A stretch of DNA of 64,000 nt from Gallaecimonas pentaromativorans (GCF_003751625.1 NZ_RJUL01000003.1:434001-498000); one strand, 5' to 3'. Shown: positions 24,627 to 33,147, counted from the stretch's first letter. A program made the numbers and translations. Notes: generated by a model from the sequence alone, not told the origin.

Positions 24627-26969
24627 ATGAGAAAACTGCTACTGGCGCTGGCCCTTGCCCCTGTTTTTGCCAATGCCGCCCCCGTTACCACCCTGCCCTT
24701 GCAAGATGTGCGGCTGCTGCCGAGCCCCTTTAAAACCGCCGAAGACACCAACCGCCATTACCTGATGGAGCTGGACGCCGACCGCCTCTTGGCGCCTTAC
24801 CGGCGTGAAGCTGGCCTGCCGGTGTCCAAACCCAGTTATGGCAACTGGGAGGCAGAAGGCCTGGGCGGCCACATGGGCGGCCATTATCTCAGTGCACTGT
24901 CGCTGATGTACGCCTCTACCGGCGACAAGGCTATTCTTGCGCGCCTCAATTACATGGTGGCCGAGCTGAAAAAATGCCAGGGGCAAATCGGCAGCGGTTA
25001 TCTGGGCGGCGTGCCTGGCGGCATCGCCATGTGGCAGCAAATTCATGACGGCGACATTCGCGCCGACCTTTTTACCCTCAATGACAAATGGGTGCCCTGG
25101 TATAACCTGCACAAGCTCTTTGCCGGGCTGCGCGACGCTTACCAATACACCGGCAATAAAGACGCCCTGGCGATGCTGATAAAGCTCAGCGACTGGGCCG
25201 GCTGGCTGACCGAAAACCTCAGCGACGCCCAAGTCCAGCAGATGCTGGTGACCGAGCACGGCGGCATGAACGAGATTTTTGCCGACCTTTTTGCCATTAC
25301 CGGCCAGCAAAAGTACCTGACATTAGCGCGCCGCTTCTCGCAAAAGACCATCCTCGAGCCTTTGGAGCGCCGCCAAGACAAACTCGACGGCCTGCACGCC
25401 AACACCCAGATCCCCAAGGTGATTGGTTATGAGCGGATAGGTGAGGTGTCAGGAGACAGCCGCTACAGCGACGCGGCCTATTACTTTTGGCATGAAGTGG
25501 TGGACAAGCGCAGCGTGTCCATCGGCGGCAACAGCGTGCGCGAGCACTTCAATCCCAAAGACGACTTTTCCAGCATGATTGAGGATGTGGAAGGCCCCGA
25601 GAGCTGCAACACCTATAACATGCTCAAACTCGCCAGATTTTTGTATCAGCGCAAAGGCTGCACCGAGTACGTGCGCTACTACGAGCGGGCCATCTACAAC
25701 CAGATGCTCTCCACCCAGCACCCCCACGACGGCGGCTTGGTGTACTTCACCCCCATGCGCCCCGAGCATTACCGGGTGTATTCCAAGGTGGACGAAGCAA
25801 TGTGGTGCTGCGTTGGCTCCGGCATCGAAACCCACAGTAAATACGGCGCCATGATCTACGCCGGCGACGCCGACAGTCTGTACGTGAACCTCTTTATTCC
25901 CTCCAAGCTCAACTGGCGCGAGGGCGGCGTGCAATTGCGCCTTAACACCCACTTCCCTGACGACGACAAAGTGGATATCCGCATTGAGGCCGACACCACC
26001 AAGGCGCTCAAGCTCCGTTACCCCACCTGGGTCAAAGCCGGCGCGCTGCGGCTAACCGTCAACGGTAAAGTGCAAACCGTGGCAGCGAAGCCTGGCTCCT
26101 ACCTCACCTTAAAAGGCCCCTTTAAAAAGGGTGACAGCATCCAGCTGGTGCTGCCGATGCACCTTAAGCTAGAGCAGCTGCCGGACAAATCCAACTATTA
26201 CTCGGTGCTTTACGGGCCCATCGTGCTGGCCGCCAAGGTCAACCCTTATCCCAAGGAAAAACGCCGTATCTTTGCCGACGACTCGCGCATGGGCCACATC
26301 GCCGACGGCCAGAAATTCCCGCTGGAAGAGGCGCCGATGTTTGTCGCCCCCAGCACCGACTTTTTAGGCCACTTCAAGAAGGTGCCGGGTAAATTGGCCT
26401 TCACCACCCAGGACCTTATTTACCCGAAAAAAGATGGCCCCGAGACCTTGGAGCCTTTCTTTCGCATCCACGACTCGCGCTATATCGTCTATTGGCCCTA
26501 CAGCACCCCGGCGGGCCTTGCCGATATCAAGGCCAAGCAAAAAGCCAAGGAAGCGGCCAAGGAAGCACTGGCTAACATCACCGTCGATGCCATCGCCCCC
26601 GGCGAGCAGCAACCGGAAGCCGATCATTACTTTCAAGGGGAAGGCAGCCGCGCCGGGGTCAATATGGAGCGGCACTGGCGCGACGCCACTGGCTGGTTCA
26701 GCTACCGCCTCAATAACCCCGAGCACCAAGCCAAGACCTTGCGCCTGACCTTCTTTGGCCTGGACGCCAACCGCCAGTTCAAGGTGCTGCTGGACGGCAA
26801 GCCCCTTGCCGACATCAGCCTTGATGGCAGCCATGGCCCTGGCTTTTTTACAACAGATTTTGCCCTGCCGGACTGGGCCCAGCAGCAAGCGCATATGCGC
26901 CTGCGCTTTGAAGCCGCTCCTGGCTCCATTGCCGGTGGCCTTTACGGCATCCGGCTGCTGAGCCAATAA
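24627..26969 (+). CDS. GH127 beta-L-arabinofuranosidase, exported
   Basis: A 780-residue enzyme that removes terminal beta-L-arabinofuranose. The signal peptide MRKLLLALALAPVFANAA precedes an (alpha/alpha)6 barrel. The zinc-cysteine active site is complete: Glu325 and Cys327 in EGPESCNTY, and Cys394-Cys395 in AMWCCVGSG, equivalent to the Glu-Cys...Cys-Cys set of the Bifidobacterium enzyme; the nucleophile is the second cysteine of the pair. C-terminal beta domains end with GSIAGGLYGIRLL. The frame extends far upstream, but ATG 24627 starts a clean signal peptide. It is probably periplasmic. Confidence 0.93.
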   Translation: MRKLLLALALAPVFANAAPVTTLPLQDVRLLPSPFKTAEDTNRHYLMELDADRLLAPYRREAGLPVSKPSYGNWEAEGLGGHMGGHYLSALSLMYASTGDKAILARLNYMVAELKKCQGQIGSGYLGGVPGGIAMWQQIHDGDIRADLFTLNDKWVPWYNLHKLFAGLRDAYQYTGNKDALAMLIKLSDWAGWLTENLSDAQVQQMLVTEHGGMNEIFADLFAITGQQKYLTLARRFSQKTILEPLERRQDKLDGLHANTQIPKVIGYERIGEVSGDSRYSDAAYYFWHEVVDKRSVSIGGNSVREHFNPKDDFSSMIEDVEGPESCNTYNMLKLARFLYQRKGCTEYVRYYERAIYNQMLSTQHPHDGGLVYFTPMRPEHYRVYSKVDEAMWCCVGSGIETHSKYGAMIYAGDADSLYVNLFIPSKLNWREGGVQLRLNTHFPDDDKVDIRIEADTTKALKLRYPTWVKAGALRLTVNGKVQTVAAKPGSYLTLKGPFKKGDSIQLVLPMHLKLEQLPDKSNYYSVLYGPIVLAAKVNPYPKEKRRIFADDSRMGHIADGQKFPLEEAPMFVAPSTDFLGHFKKVPGKLAFTTQDLIYPKKDGPETLEPFFRIHDSRYIVYWPYSTPAGLADIKAKQKAKEAAKEALANITVDAIAPGEQQPEADHYFQGEGSRAGVNMERHWRDATGWFSYRLNNPEHQAKTLRLTFFGLDANRQFKVLLDGKPLADISLDGSHGPGFFTTDFALPDWAQQQAHMRLRFEAAPGSIAGGLYGIRLLSQ

Positions 26970-26972
26970 CCG

Positions 26973-26998
26973 AAAAAGGCGCTATACGGCGCCTTTTT
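26973..26998 (+). terminator. Terminator after GH127
   Basis: AAAAAGGCGC-TATACG-GCGCCTTTTT, immediately after the stop. Confidence 0.9.
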
Positions 26999-27116
26999 CT
27001 TTACTACCCAAGCACTTGGCGTAACAGCAATACCTTAAATTAAAAAGCCCTTTTATAGAGCGCCACCACGCCAGCTAACATAGGCCCTTACCTCAAGGAT
27101 TGAGAAGGTTGAAAGC

Positions 27117-28004
27117 ATGCCGAAATGGGAAGTGACAGCCACTACAACTTATGGAACTACATACGCCTTAGTTGATAGTACAAGCCCAGACGTGTCTGAT
27201 CCTATTAATGTCGAAAAAGATCATTCTTTTCTCGAACACTTTTCTTCTCAAGATCAAGAAAAACTAGGGCAAGCTTGGTTGAAGAACAATAGTGGCAATA
27301 TTCAACCCGGCAATGCTAACGAAGCATTTAATAAATTCAAAGATTCAGTAAAAAATGGAACCATCCTAGCCACCATTACAAATAGCGAACTAGATTCAGC
27401 AGCGATTAGTAGTAGTGGGAGTTCGGGTTTCTCTGAAAATATAGGGACTGATACAACTGTAGTTAAAGAGAAGCCTCGAGAGAATACTCAAAAGGAGTCA
27501 AAAAATACTCCGCAAAGTACGCCAAAAATCTTAAGACCCTCAGACTTCAGTGATCAATTTGATTCATCCAATCACCGAAATGCCGCAGCTGGCGAGTATA
27601 ACGCACATCAGTTAATGCTAGATAACGGCTTTATTCCTATCGGGAATACTAATGGTGAATATCGAGCAGGCATCTCAGGAATTGATGGCGTTTATGAAAA
27701 TTTACACCCAAAGCCAGACTATGCTATCGTTGAAGCAAAATATAATACAGCCAAGTTAGGTGAAACTAACGACGGAAAACAGATGTCTGACCGCTGGATT
27801 ACTGCCGATTCCAGCAAGAGACTTAAAGACGCTGGGCTAGATGAATCTGAAGTAAGAAAGATTGAAAAAGGATTAAGACGAAATAAAGGAGACGTCGAAA
27901 AGTATCTTATTAGAAACAAAAAAGACGGCTCTTTACGATTATCAAAGCTAGATTCAAATGGTAATATTATAAAGTCAAGCAAAGTCAATGGAGATAAAAA
28001 ATGA
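27117..28004 (+). CDS. PoNe-type DNase toxin (PD-(D/E)xK)
   Basis: A 295-residue protein starting after AGAAGG. The C-terminal domain (about 155-295) has SGIDGVYEN (Asp190), YAIVEAKYN (Glu206, Lys208) and GKQMSDRWI (220-228), the pattern of polymorphic nuclease effector (PoNe) DNases. The N-terminal ~110 residues have no Rhs, PAAR or other delivery domain that I recognise, and a Ser/Thr/Gln-rich linker (about 95-140) joins them to the nuclease. An overlapping PoNi-type immunity gene follows. PoNe toxins are known type VI secretion effectors, so this may be a cargo effector; delivery is unproven. Low GC, first gene of the toxin array. Confidence 0.85.
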   Translation: MPKWEVTATTTYGTTYALVDSTSPDVSDPINVEKDHSFLEHFSSQDQEKLGQAWLKNNSGNIQPGNANEAFNKFKDSVKNGTILATITNSELDSAAISSSGSSGFSENIGTDTTVVKEKPRENTQKESKNTPQSTPKILRPSDFSDQFDSSNHRNAAAGEYNAHQLMLDNGFIPIGNTNGEYRAGISGIDGVYENLHPKPDYAIVEAKYNTAKLGETNDGKQMSDRWITADSSKRLKDAGLDESEVRKIEKGLRRNKGDVEKYLIRNKKDGSLRLSKLDSNGNIIKSSKVNGDKK

Positions 28005-28735
28005 CTCGCGATAAGTTTAAAGATAAGAGTTATTTCGATGATAGGGTCAAGTTTAGAGAAGAATGCATAGCAGAAGACATTGAAGAAATTGAAGTGGAAG
28101 ATGATGCTGGCTTAAAAATGAGACTGGCGGATGGTATAGTTAACGATATTCGTTCTCTCCTCGAATCTAAATACTCACGAGGTGATGATGTTGCAAATCT
28201 AATTGATGACTGTAAGCTTCTTGTAGAATACAGAGAGAAACAAAAAGAATTTGCAGATCAATTACCACCTGAGCGCCAAGATGAAAGAATTCAGTGGGAG
28301 GAGTTTTCACTCTCATCACTGAATGAAACTTATAAATCCCTTTGTTTTATTCTTGCAAATGATGCAACACGTACTGATGCAATTAGATATTTAGAGCTCG
28401 TTAACTACTATGGAAAAGATAAACTTTTAGATAATATCATTCACTCCATAACTGGAAATGATACTCTGAAATCAAACGAGTTACTCTCAAAAACCTTTTT
28501 AGGTGCAATGCAAGTTTTAGAGGCTGATAAGTCTAACGCTGCAGAGCTAATGCTCTCCTACTTAAACTCTTGGTACGATGAGCTCAAAGTAAGAGGTGGC
28601 TATGAACTACATATCAAAGGAAAAAATACATATACCGGTTACTGGTGTTATGAAGCAGCATTAATTACTCGCTTATATCATATAGATGATTCTATTTATA
28701 GAAATCACGATTTTTATCCAAAAGATTTGGCTTGA
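28001..28735 (+). CDS. PoNi immunity protein (DUF1910/DUF1911)
   Basis: A 244-residue soluble helical protein overlapping the toxin gene by four bases (ATGA), as expected for a toxin-immunity pair. RYLELVNYYGKDKLLDNII, then GGYELHIKGKNTYTGYWCYE and LITRLYHIDDS match the DUF1911 half of PoNi proteins, which bind and block PoNe DNases. It protects the producer and its kin. The end HDFYPKDLA is intact, so the pair seems functional. Confidence 0.92.
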   Translation: MTRDKFKDKSYFDDRVKFREECIAEDIEEIEVEDDAGLKMRLADGIVNDIRSLLESKYSRGDDVANLIDDCKLLVEYREKQKEFADQLPPERQDERIQWEEFSLSSLNETYKSLCFILANDATRTDAIRYLELVNYYGKDKLLDNIIHSITGNDTLKSNELLSKTFLGAMQVLEADKSNAAELMLSYLNSWYDELKVRGGYELHIKGKNTYTGYWCYEAALITRLYHIDDSIYRNHDFYPKDLA

Positions 28736-28738
28736 ACG

Positions 28739-28770
28739 GACTCTCCCAATGACTATATGTTGGGAGAGTC
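28739..28770 (+). terminator. Perfect 11-bp hairpin between toxin modules
   Basis: GACTCTCCCAA and TTGGGAGAGTC flank TGACTATATG. It lacks a T-run, and its right arm (GGGAGAG) is also the only ribosome-site-like sequence for the next ATG at 28775, so it could terminate transcription or hide that start. Confidence 0.55.
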
Positions 28771-28774
28771 AAAA

Positions 28775-29364
28775 ATGACTCATGCATTCCATGCATACCT
28801 AAATCCAGAAGACACCGAATTAAACGAAAGTTCGACATTTTCTGAAATGAAGAACATTTTCAAAAACAATACCCGTGTATTGTTTTCCGAAAAAACGAAC
28901 CTTATTACGAAGAAGGACGAGCAAGGACGCCCAATATCTGTCGAGGCAACATTAAAAAGTACTCATTCAGGAAAACGCTCCAGTACAGAATCGAAACTCC
29001 AAGGTTCAGTTGGTGGTGATGATAGACTCGAAGATGATGACGGCGGTCACTTGATCGGACACCGCTTTATGTCCGACCAGGGAATAAAGAACTTGTTTCC
29101 TCAAAATTCTAACCTCAACCGTGGCGTTTATAAAACCATGGAGAATGAGTGGGCTGACTGGACTAAAGAAGGTTATGAAGTTAGATTAAAGGTAAAACTT
29201 GACCCAAAAGGTTCATCTAGACCGGAAACATTATTGCAAGCTATTCAATAATCGATCCAAAAACCGGCAAGAAAATATATAAAAGACGTCATAACTTCTC
29301 AAACAAAGCTGGTGAGTCTTTTGATCGAGTGAAGAAGAATGATATGAACAACTACGGGGCCTAG
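28775..29364 (+). pseudogene. Immunity N-terminus fused to DNA/RNA non-specific endonuclease toxin, frameshifted
   Basis: Residues 1-47 equal the start of the immunity protein at 31512, while residues 48 onward are a non-specific endonuclease domain: DDDGGHLIGHRF (His92), NLFPQNSNLNRG and YKTMENEWADW. The frame stops at 29251 after ETLLQAIQ. Moving one base restores YSIIDPKTGKKIYKRR and NKAGESFDRV up to a stop at 29362-29364. A one-base loss near 29232, where an ATT-rich run reads ACATTATTG, explains this. The toxin has neither a native start nor an intact C-terminus, so it is probably inactive, a donor or relic module. Confidence 0.85.
28785..28915 (+). repeat. 131-bp direct repeat, copy 1 (immunity 5' part)
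   Basis: Matches 31528-31658 with only a few base differences. It encodes the AYLN-EDTELNESSTF segment of the immunity-like N-terminus. Copy 1 is joined to a nuclease domain, copy 2 to an immunity domain. Confidence 0.9.
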
Positions 29365-29366
29365 TA

Positions 29367-29759
29367 ATGAAATTTGACAACAGATATATCATTGAAATTG
29401 GAAGCTTAATCATTCAGTCCGATGATTTAACAACCGAAGACTGGGACAGCGTAAGTATTATTTTCGATGTTGGTGAAGGCCATGTCGCGAACTCTGGATT
29501 CATTTACCTTGGTAATGACGTGGAACCATGCATTGCAGAAATCGATGACGAACCTGTGGCAATTGACAACAAAGTCATAGAGTTCAGGGAACACATTGAA
29601 AGCGTATCCGGCCATAAATTTAAGCAATTGCTTGTTCAGATTGAAAGAGGGTCAGGTAAGATAAAGATAGACTTTGAATTTGATAATCATGAGAGATGGA
29701 AGATCACTCCATCCAACATAAACGAAATAAAAGGTTATCTCAAACCAAATTTTGATTAA
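29367..29759 (+). CDS. Probable immunity protein to the endonuclease module
   Basis: A 130-residue acidic soluble protein whose ATG lies two bases after the restored stop of the endonuclease reading frame. That tight spacing is the rule for toxin-immunity pairs. It starts MKFDNRYIIEIGSLIIQSDDL and continues with beta-rich text (WDSVSIIFDVGEGHVANSG). I do not recognise a named immunity family. It is still intact although its toxin is frameshifted, so it may have been kept to resist relatives. Confidence 0.7.
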   Translation: MKFDNRYIIEIGSLIIQSDDLTTEDWDSVSIIFDVGEGHVANSGFIYLGNDVEPCIAEIDDEPVAIDNKVIEFREHIESVSGHKFKQLLVQIERGSGKIKIDFEFDNHERWKITPSNINEIKGYLKPNFD

Positions 29760-29782
29760 AGCCCCTTTGGGGGCTCTTTAAG
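29759..29782 (+). terminator. Weak terminator-like hairpin
   Basis: AAAGCCCC-TTT-GGGGGCTCTTT directly after the stop at 29759. The T-tract is short. Confidence 0.5.
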
Positions 29783-29788
29783 GTAACC

Positions 29789-30196
29789 ATGAGTCATTCT
29801 TTTGAGGCATTCTTCAACGCAGATAAAAATGAGCCCCCTTTTTACTTCGCCAGTATTAAAGAGTTGTTTAAAAATAATCACCGCATTAGGTATGAGGTGG
29901 AGTCAGACCCTTTTTCTGACGAGCCTTATTTGAATATTGTGGTAGATGGCAAGTATATAGTGGGGGCTTTTATCATCAATGACGAAAGTGTTGAGAGTGA
30001 TTTCAAAGAGTTGATAGGAAAGCCACCTATTCCACATATGCTTAGAATGAGTTTTCTTTTTCCGAACGACCATAATAACGACTTCGACGATATTGTCGTC
30101 ATTCTTCTTGACTATATGACCAAGTTGAAAGACGTCGTTGTTTACAGCCCGACCCAAGAAAAAATCGTTTTTGATGCCAGTAAAGAAACCCCTTAA
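29789..30196 (+). CDS. Mosaic immunity-like protein, paralogue 2
   Basis: A 135-residue acidic protein. SFEAFFNADKNE and IKELFKNNHRIRY align with FHAYLN...MKNIFKNNTRVLF of the paralogues at 28775 and 31512. The last 36 residues are almost identical to those of 31512 (DFDDIVVILLDYMTKLKDVV), supported by a 107-bp DNA repeat, while the middle has diverged. The pattern suggests recombination between immunity alleles. No toxin partner adjoins it. The ribosome site TAAGGTAACC fits the ATG. Confidence 0.7.
   Translation: MSHSFEAFFNADKNEPPFYFASIKELFKNNHRIRYEVESDPFSDEPYLNIVVDGKYIVGAFIINDESVESDFKELIGKPPIPHMLRMSFLFPNDHNNDFDDIVVILLDYMTKLKDVVVYSPTQEKIVFDASKETP
30074..30180 (+). repeat. 107-bp direct repeat, copy 1 (immunity 3' part)
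   Basis: Matches 31809-31915 with only a few substitutions. It encodes the NNDFDDIVVILLDYMTKLKD region and the end of the two immunity paralogues. Confidence 0.92.
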
Positions 30197-30217
30197 CTAC
30201 GGCTACCAGAACAACGC

Positions 30218-30242
30218 TTACACCACCTCAATACAATTGCGC
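30218..30242 (+). repeat. 25-bp direct repeat, left copy (3' end of the GGDEF gene)
   Basis: Identical to 33148-33172, which is exactly the last 25 bases of the GGDEF coding sequence including its stop codon (TTACACCACC...). It lies in the gap between an immunity gene and the truncated toxin, where no GGDEF gene exists. Confidence 0.9.
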
Positions 30243-30312
30243 ACGGCGTTTTTTCCTAAATCCGACAAGGAAACGCAGGCGAGAATTCAGATAATAAGTG
30301 CAACACTTACGG

Positions 30313-30978
30313 ATGAACGGTGGGAGCAGAGATTCGATACATAACGGCGACACCCTCGTCTTTTTACAAAGCAGCGAATTGGATGCTGCAGCGGTAAACT
30401 CTCAAGTGGGTAGCTCTCAAAGTAACTCATCAATAGATAGCAGTCCGATAGAATCACAGGATCAAGTTAGGAAAAACCAACAAAAAGAAAGTAAACAAAG
30501 TAGTTTCAGTTCCTACTCTATGAAACTATCTGATAACGAAGACTCAATGTCACCTGGCTCAGATAACCATAAGGCAGAACGTTGGCAGCAATACCAGGAA
30601 AGAGGTGGGGAATGGAATTATGAGCGGTGGTCCAACGTCTACGAAAGCAACATGTCAAAGGCTAGAGAGGCCCATAAGGCAGTCGATGACTATCATAAAA
30701 CTCTCGGATGGGGAAAGCGTGAGCAAACTGTTGACACTGTAGTTGATGGGGAAGTTCATGCACGACGTCTCGACATCGCAGATATAGGAGATCTAAGGGG
30801 CATAGAATTTAAGACTGGTTACCAGACAGCAAATCAGGCTAATCTATGGGAAATAAGGCGTGATGCATCGCTAGTAGATAGTGGCTGGGATATCGAATGG
30901 TTTTTTGCAGAGCAACCGTCAAAGCCATTAATTGAATCACTTGAGTCTGCCGGAATAAATTATAGAATTGGAGTGTAA
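30313..30978 (+). CDS. 5'-truncated PD-(D/E)xK toxin module
   Basis: A 221-residue frame from the first ATG at 30313 (GTG 30298 also possible). NGDTLVFLQSSELDAAAV (11-28) corresponds to NGTILATITNSELDSAAI (80-97) of the PoNe toxin, so the module is a displaced C-terminal tip that begins inside a shared linker region. The C-terminal domain has RRLDIADIGD (Asp154), GIEFKTGYQ (Glu165, Lys167) and DIEWFFAEQPSKPL, a restriction-endonuclease-fold toxin of polymorphic systems. No good ribosome site precedes it; it is probably silent unless recombined onto a delivery domain. Confidence 0.7.
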   Translation: MNGGSRDSIHNGDTLVFLQSSELDAAAVNSQVGSSQSNSSIDSSPIESQDQVRKNQQKESKQSSFSSYSMKLSDNEDSMSPGSDNHKAERWQQYQERGGEWNYERWSNVYESNMSKAREAHKAVDDYHKTLGWGKREQTVDTVVDGEVHARRLDIADIGDLRGIEFKTGYQTANQANLWEIRRDASLVDSGWDIEWFFAEQPSKPLIESLESAGINYRIGV

Positions 30979-31407
30979 ATGACCATTAGCGAAAAGAAAG
31001 AAAATTTTGAGTTTTGGCTGATGGATATGGATGCAGCCATAGACTCATTTATAAGTAGAATCTCATTGGAAGATAAGAGTAAACTCGACTTCTCCATTGA
31101 CTCCTTATGCACAATTGAAAACTGGATACTTCAGAACTATTCATCTTCAGATGAAGTTAAAAATATGTCAAACAGTCAGATGGTTGATGGTGCCGCTAGA
31201 TACATTGGAGAAACTTTCAGAAAAATTCTTGGTGGAAAATGGTTTATTGACTACTCAGACAAAGATAATGTTTTCTTCGGACTACCTCAACTAAAAGACA
31301 TGAAAAACCAAAAAGCCCAGATATGTCCACTAACACTTGTTTCTGCATCCGCTTCTAGAAGGAAAGGAAACTTCTTAATAAATATACTTAGAAGCCATTT
31401 GAAATAA
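30979..31407 (+). CDS. Probable immunity protein to the truncated nuclease
   Basis: A 142-residue protein whose ATG directly abuts the toxin stop (TAAATGA). DAAIDSFISRI near the N-terminus, SLCTIENWILQNY and GAARYIGETFRKILGGKWFIDY recall proteins often found downstream of nuclease toxin tips. It is soluble, without signal peptide. The pairing is by position; no named family is claimed. Confidence 0.75.
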   Translation: MTISEKKENFEFWLMDMDAAIDSFISRISLEDKSKLDFSIDSLCTIENWILQNYSSSDEVKNMSNSQMVDGAARYIGETFRKILGGKWFIDYSDKDNVFFGLPQLKDMKNQKAQICPLTLVSASASRRKGNFLINILRSHLK

Positions 31408-31511
31408 TCTGCTTTGAGAGCATAAAAATGCGTCTCCTTCCATTCAAAAATTAAAATCAATGGGGACGCTAAAAATTATTTAGCCATCACAAGTTAAAAA
31501 TAAATTAAAAA

Positions 31512-31925
31512 GTGAAAACTACCAACACATTCCATGCATACCTAAACTCAGAAGACACCGAATTAAACGAAAGTTCGACATTTTCTGAAATGAAGAACAT
31601 TTTCAAAAACAATACCCGTGTATTGTTTTCCGAAAAAACGAACCCTATGACGAAGAAGAGTGGTTTAAAGATCACCGTTGATGATGTTTATAATATAAGC
31701 GCTTACTTTGATTCTGGTAGTAATGTTGAACAAGATTTCAGTGATATTCAAGATGAGCCAAATAGATCGTCAAATAAAAGATTGAGAGTGATTTTCTCAG
31801 ACGACCCCAATAACGACTTCGACGATATTGTCGTCATTCTTCTTGACTATATGACCAAGTTGAAAGACGTCGTTGTTTACAACCCGACCCAAGAAAAAAT
31901 CGTCTTTGATGCCAGAGAAGAGTGA
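31512..31925 (+). CDS. Mosaic immunity-like protein, paralogue 3
   Basis: A 137-residue acidic protein starting at GTG 31512. Residues 5-45 match the start of the fused pseudogene at 28775, and the C-terminal 36 residues match the paralogue at 29789, each supported by DNA repeats of 131 and 107 bp. It may be the intact parent from which the 28775 fusion took its N-terminus. No adjacent toxin is present. 31408-31511 is non-coding with one hairpin (GCGTCTCC...GGGGACGC). Confidence 0.72.
   Translation: MKTTNTFHAYLNSEDTELNESSTFSEMKNIFKNNTRVLFSEKTNPMTKKSGLKITVDDVYNISAYFDSGSNVEQDFSDIQDEPNRSSNKRLRVIFSDDPNNDFDDIVVILLDYMTKLKDVVVYNPTQEKIVFDAREE
31528..31658 (+). repeat. 131-bp direct repeat, copy 2
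   Basis: Partner of 28785-28915. In this copy the sequence leads into the immunity body rather than a nuclease. Confidence 0.9.
31809..31915 (+). repeat. 107-bp direct repeat, copy 2
   Basis: Partner of 30074-30180. Confidence 0.92.
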
Positions 31926-31937
31926 ACATCAGGCACT

Positions 31938-32531
31938 ATGAGAATTGATAACCAAAAATTGGTAGATATAGCCTTGACCCTTAATGACCCAGATCACAAT
32001 GTCTTGGGCCCTAACCTATATATTGAAAGCTGCCAGTTATACTCTCATGCCAGTACGAGCTCTCTTGTGATAGCTGGCGTTACAATGACAGACTGCACGT
32101 TTGAACAGATAGAGCCATTACTTAATTTCCATTTTGAAAATGCCCACCTGATCAACACAAGTTTTATCGGCACATATGACGGATGTGATTTTGGCGACTG
32201 GGACTCTAATAAAAGGTCGTCAATAAAAGACTGTGACTTTACCGAAGCTAAAGTAAACAATTCAAGATTTATTAATTGTGACATGGCGTCAATAAAACTT
32301 CCGTCATGGCCAATTTTTTCTATAATTAATCCTTGTAACGCTCATGAGTATGTAATAGGCCAGGATTGGCCAGGAGATCTAGGTATTGACTTAGATGTTA
32401 TAACAGATATGCCTGCAGAGTGCAGTGCTATCATTATGAATGCCGAAAAACTGGCAAGTGATAATGAACTATCGATAACAGATATCTACTACATACTTAG
32501 CAATATTCCTGGATTTAAAACAAGTCTGTAA
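31938..32531 (+). CDS. Pentapeptide-like protein, probable orphan immunity
   Basis: A 197-residue protein starting 12 bp after the preceding gene. Loose five-residue repeats of the A(D/N)LXX type run from about 50 to 125 (CTFEQ, AHLIN, TSFIG, CDFGD, CDFTE, AKVNN, SRFIN, CDMAS), suggesting a short right-handed beta-helix. Pentapeptide-like immunity proteins occur in polymorphic toxin loci, and the position agrees. No toxin partner is left. The C-terminal 70 residues are non-repetitive. Confidence 0.6.
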   Translation: MRIDNQKLVDIALTLNDPDHNVLGPNLYIESCQLYSHASTSSLVIAGVTMTDCTFEQIEPLLNFHFENAHLINTSFIGTYDGCDFGDWDSNKRSSIKDCDFTEAKVNNSRFINCDMASIKLPSWPIFSIINPCNAHEYVIGQDWPGDLGIDLDVITDMPAECSAIIMNAEKLASDNELSITDIYYILSNIPGFKTSL

Positions 32532-32566
32532 ATCAGGATGTTATTTATTTTCAGAGGACAACTTTT

Positions 32567-33055
32567 ATGTCTCGAGAGTATCTAAAAGCTATAGTTAGAA
32601 ACGACATAGATATGATAGATAGTCTTATCAATCAAGGATTTGATATTTTTGATAAAACGAAAAAGGAGAATTGGAACATTCTACACCGTTCACTAATGTC
32701 CATCCGACTCACTCCTAAAATAAGCACCTTTGAGCACTTAATCAGAAAAGGTATAAACACAAACGACATTGATGTTTATGGAAACACTCCACTTCATTAT
32801 GCCGTTAGAGCCAAGAGAGCTGATATAATTAAATCTCTGATCGACAATGGCGCCAAAGTTAATATCATAAACAAGGAAGGTGTTTCACCATTGAGAGAAG
32901 CATTTTCCAGTTTGCCTTTTGATTATGATTCAATAAAAACACTTATTGAGAATGGTGCTGATATTGACCAAAAGAATGAAAATGGCTCATCCATTAAAGA
33001 TCTTGCTCAAAAGGTCGCATATCAAAGTGACGAAATTTTAAAACTCTTTCCCTGA
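32567..33055 (+). CDS. Ankyrin-repeat protein, probable orphan immunity
   Basis: A 162-residue protein with CAGAGGACAACTTTT before the ATG. Four ankyrin-like repeats are visible: EYLKAIVRNDIDMIDSLINQGFD, then WNILHRSLMS, GNTPLHYAVRAKRADIIKSL and SPLREAFSS with TLIENGADIDQKN. Ankyrin proteins are a known immunity class downstream of polymorphic toxins. It is the last gene of the low-GC array before the 25-bp repeat. Confidence 0.75.
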   Translation: MSREYLKAIVRNDIDMIDSLINQGFDIFDKTKKENWNILHRSLMSIRLTPKISTFEHLIRKGINTNDIDVYGNTPLHYAVRAKRADIIKSLIDNGAKVNIINKEGVSPLREAFSSLPFDYDSIKTLIENGADIDQKNENGSSIKDLAQKVAYQSDEILKLFP

Positions 33056-33147
33056 GCAAAATTGAGCCTTTCGGAGCATTTAAAATACTCCATATTTTCA
33101 ATAGAAGAGCTCGGCGAACAGAGGTACTGGCTGGTTAGCAGCTCGTG

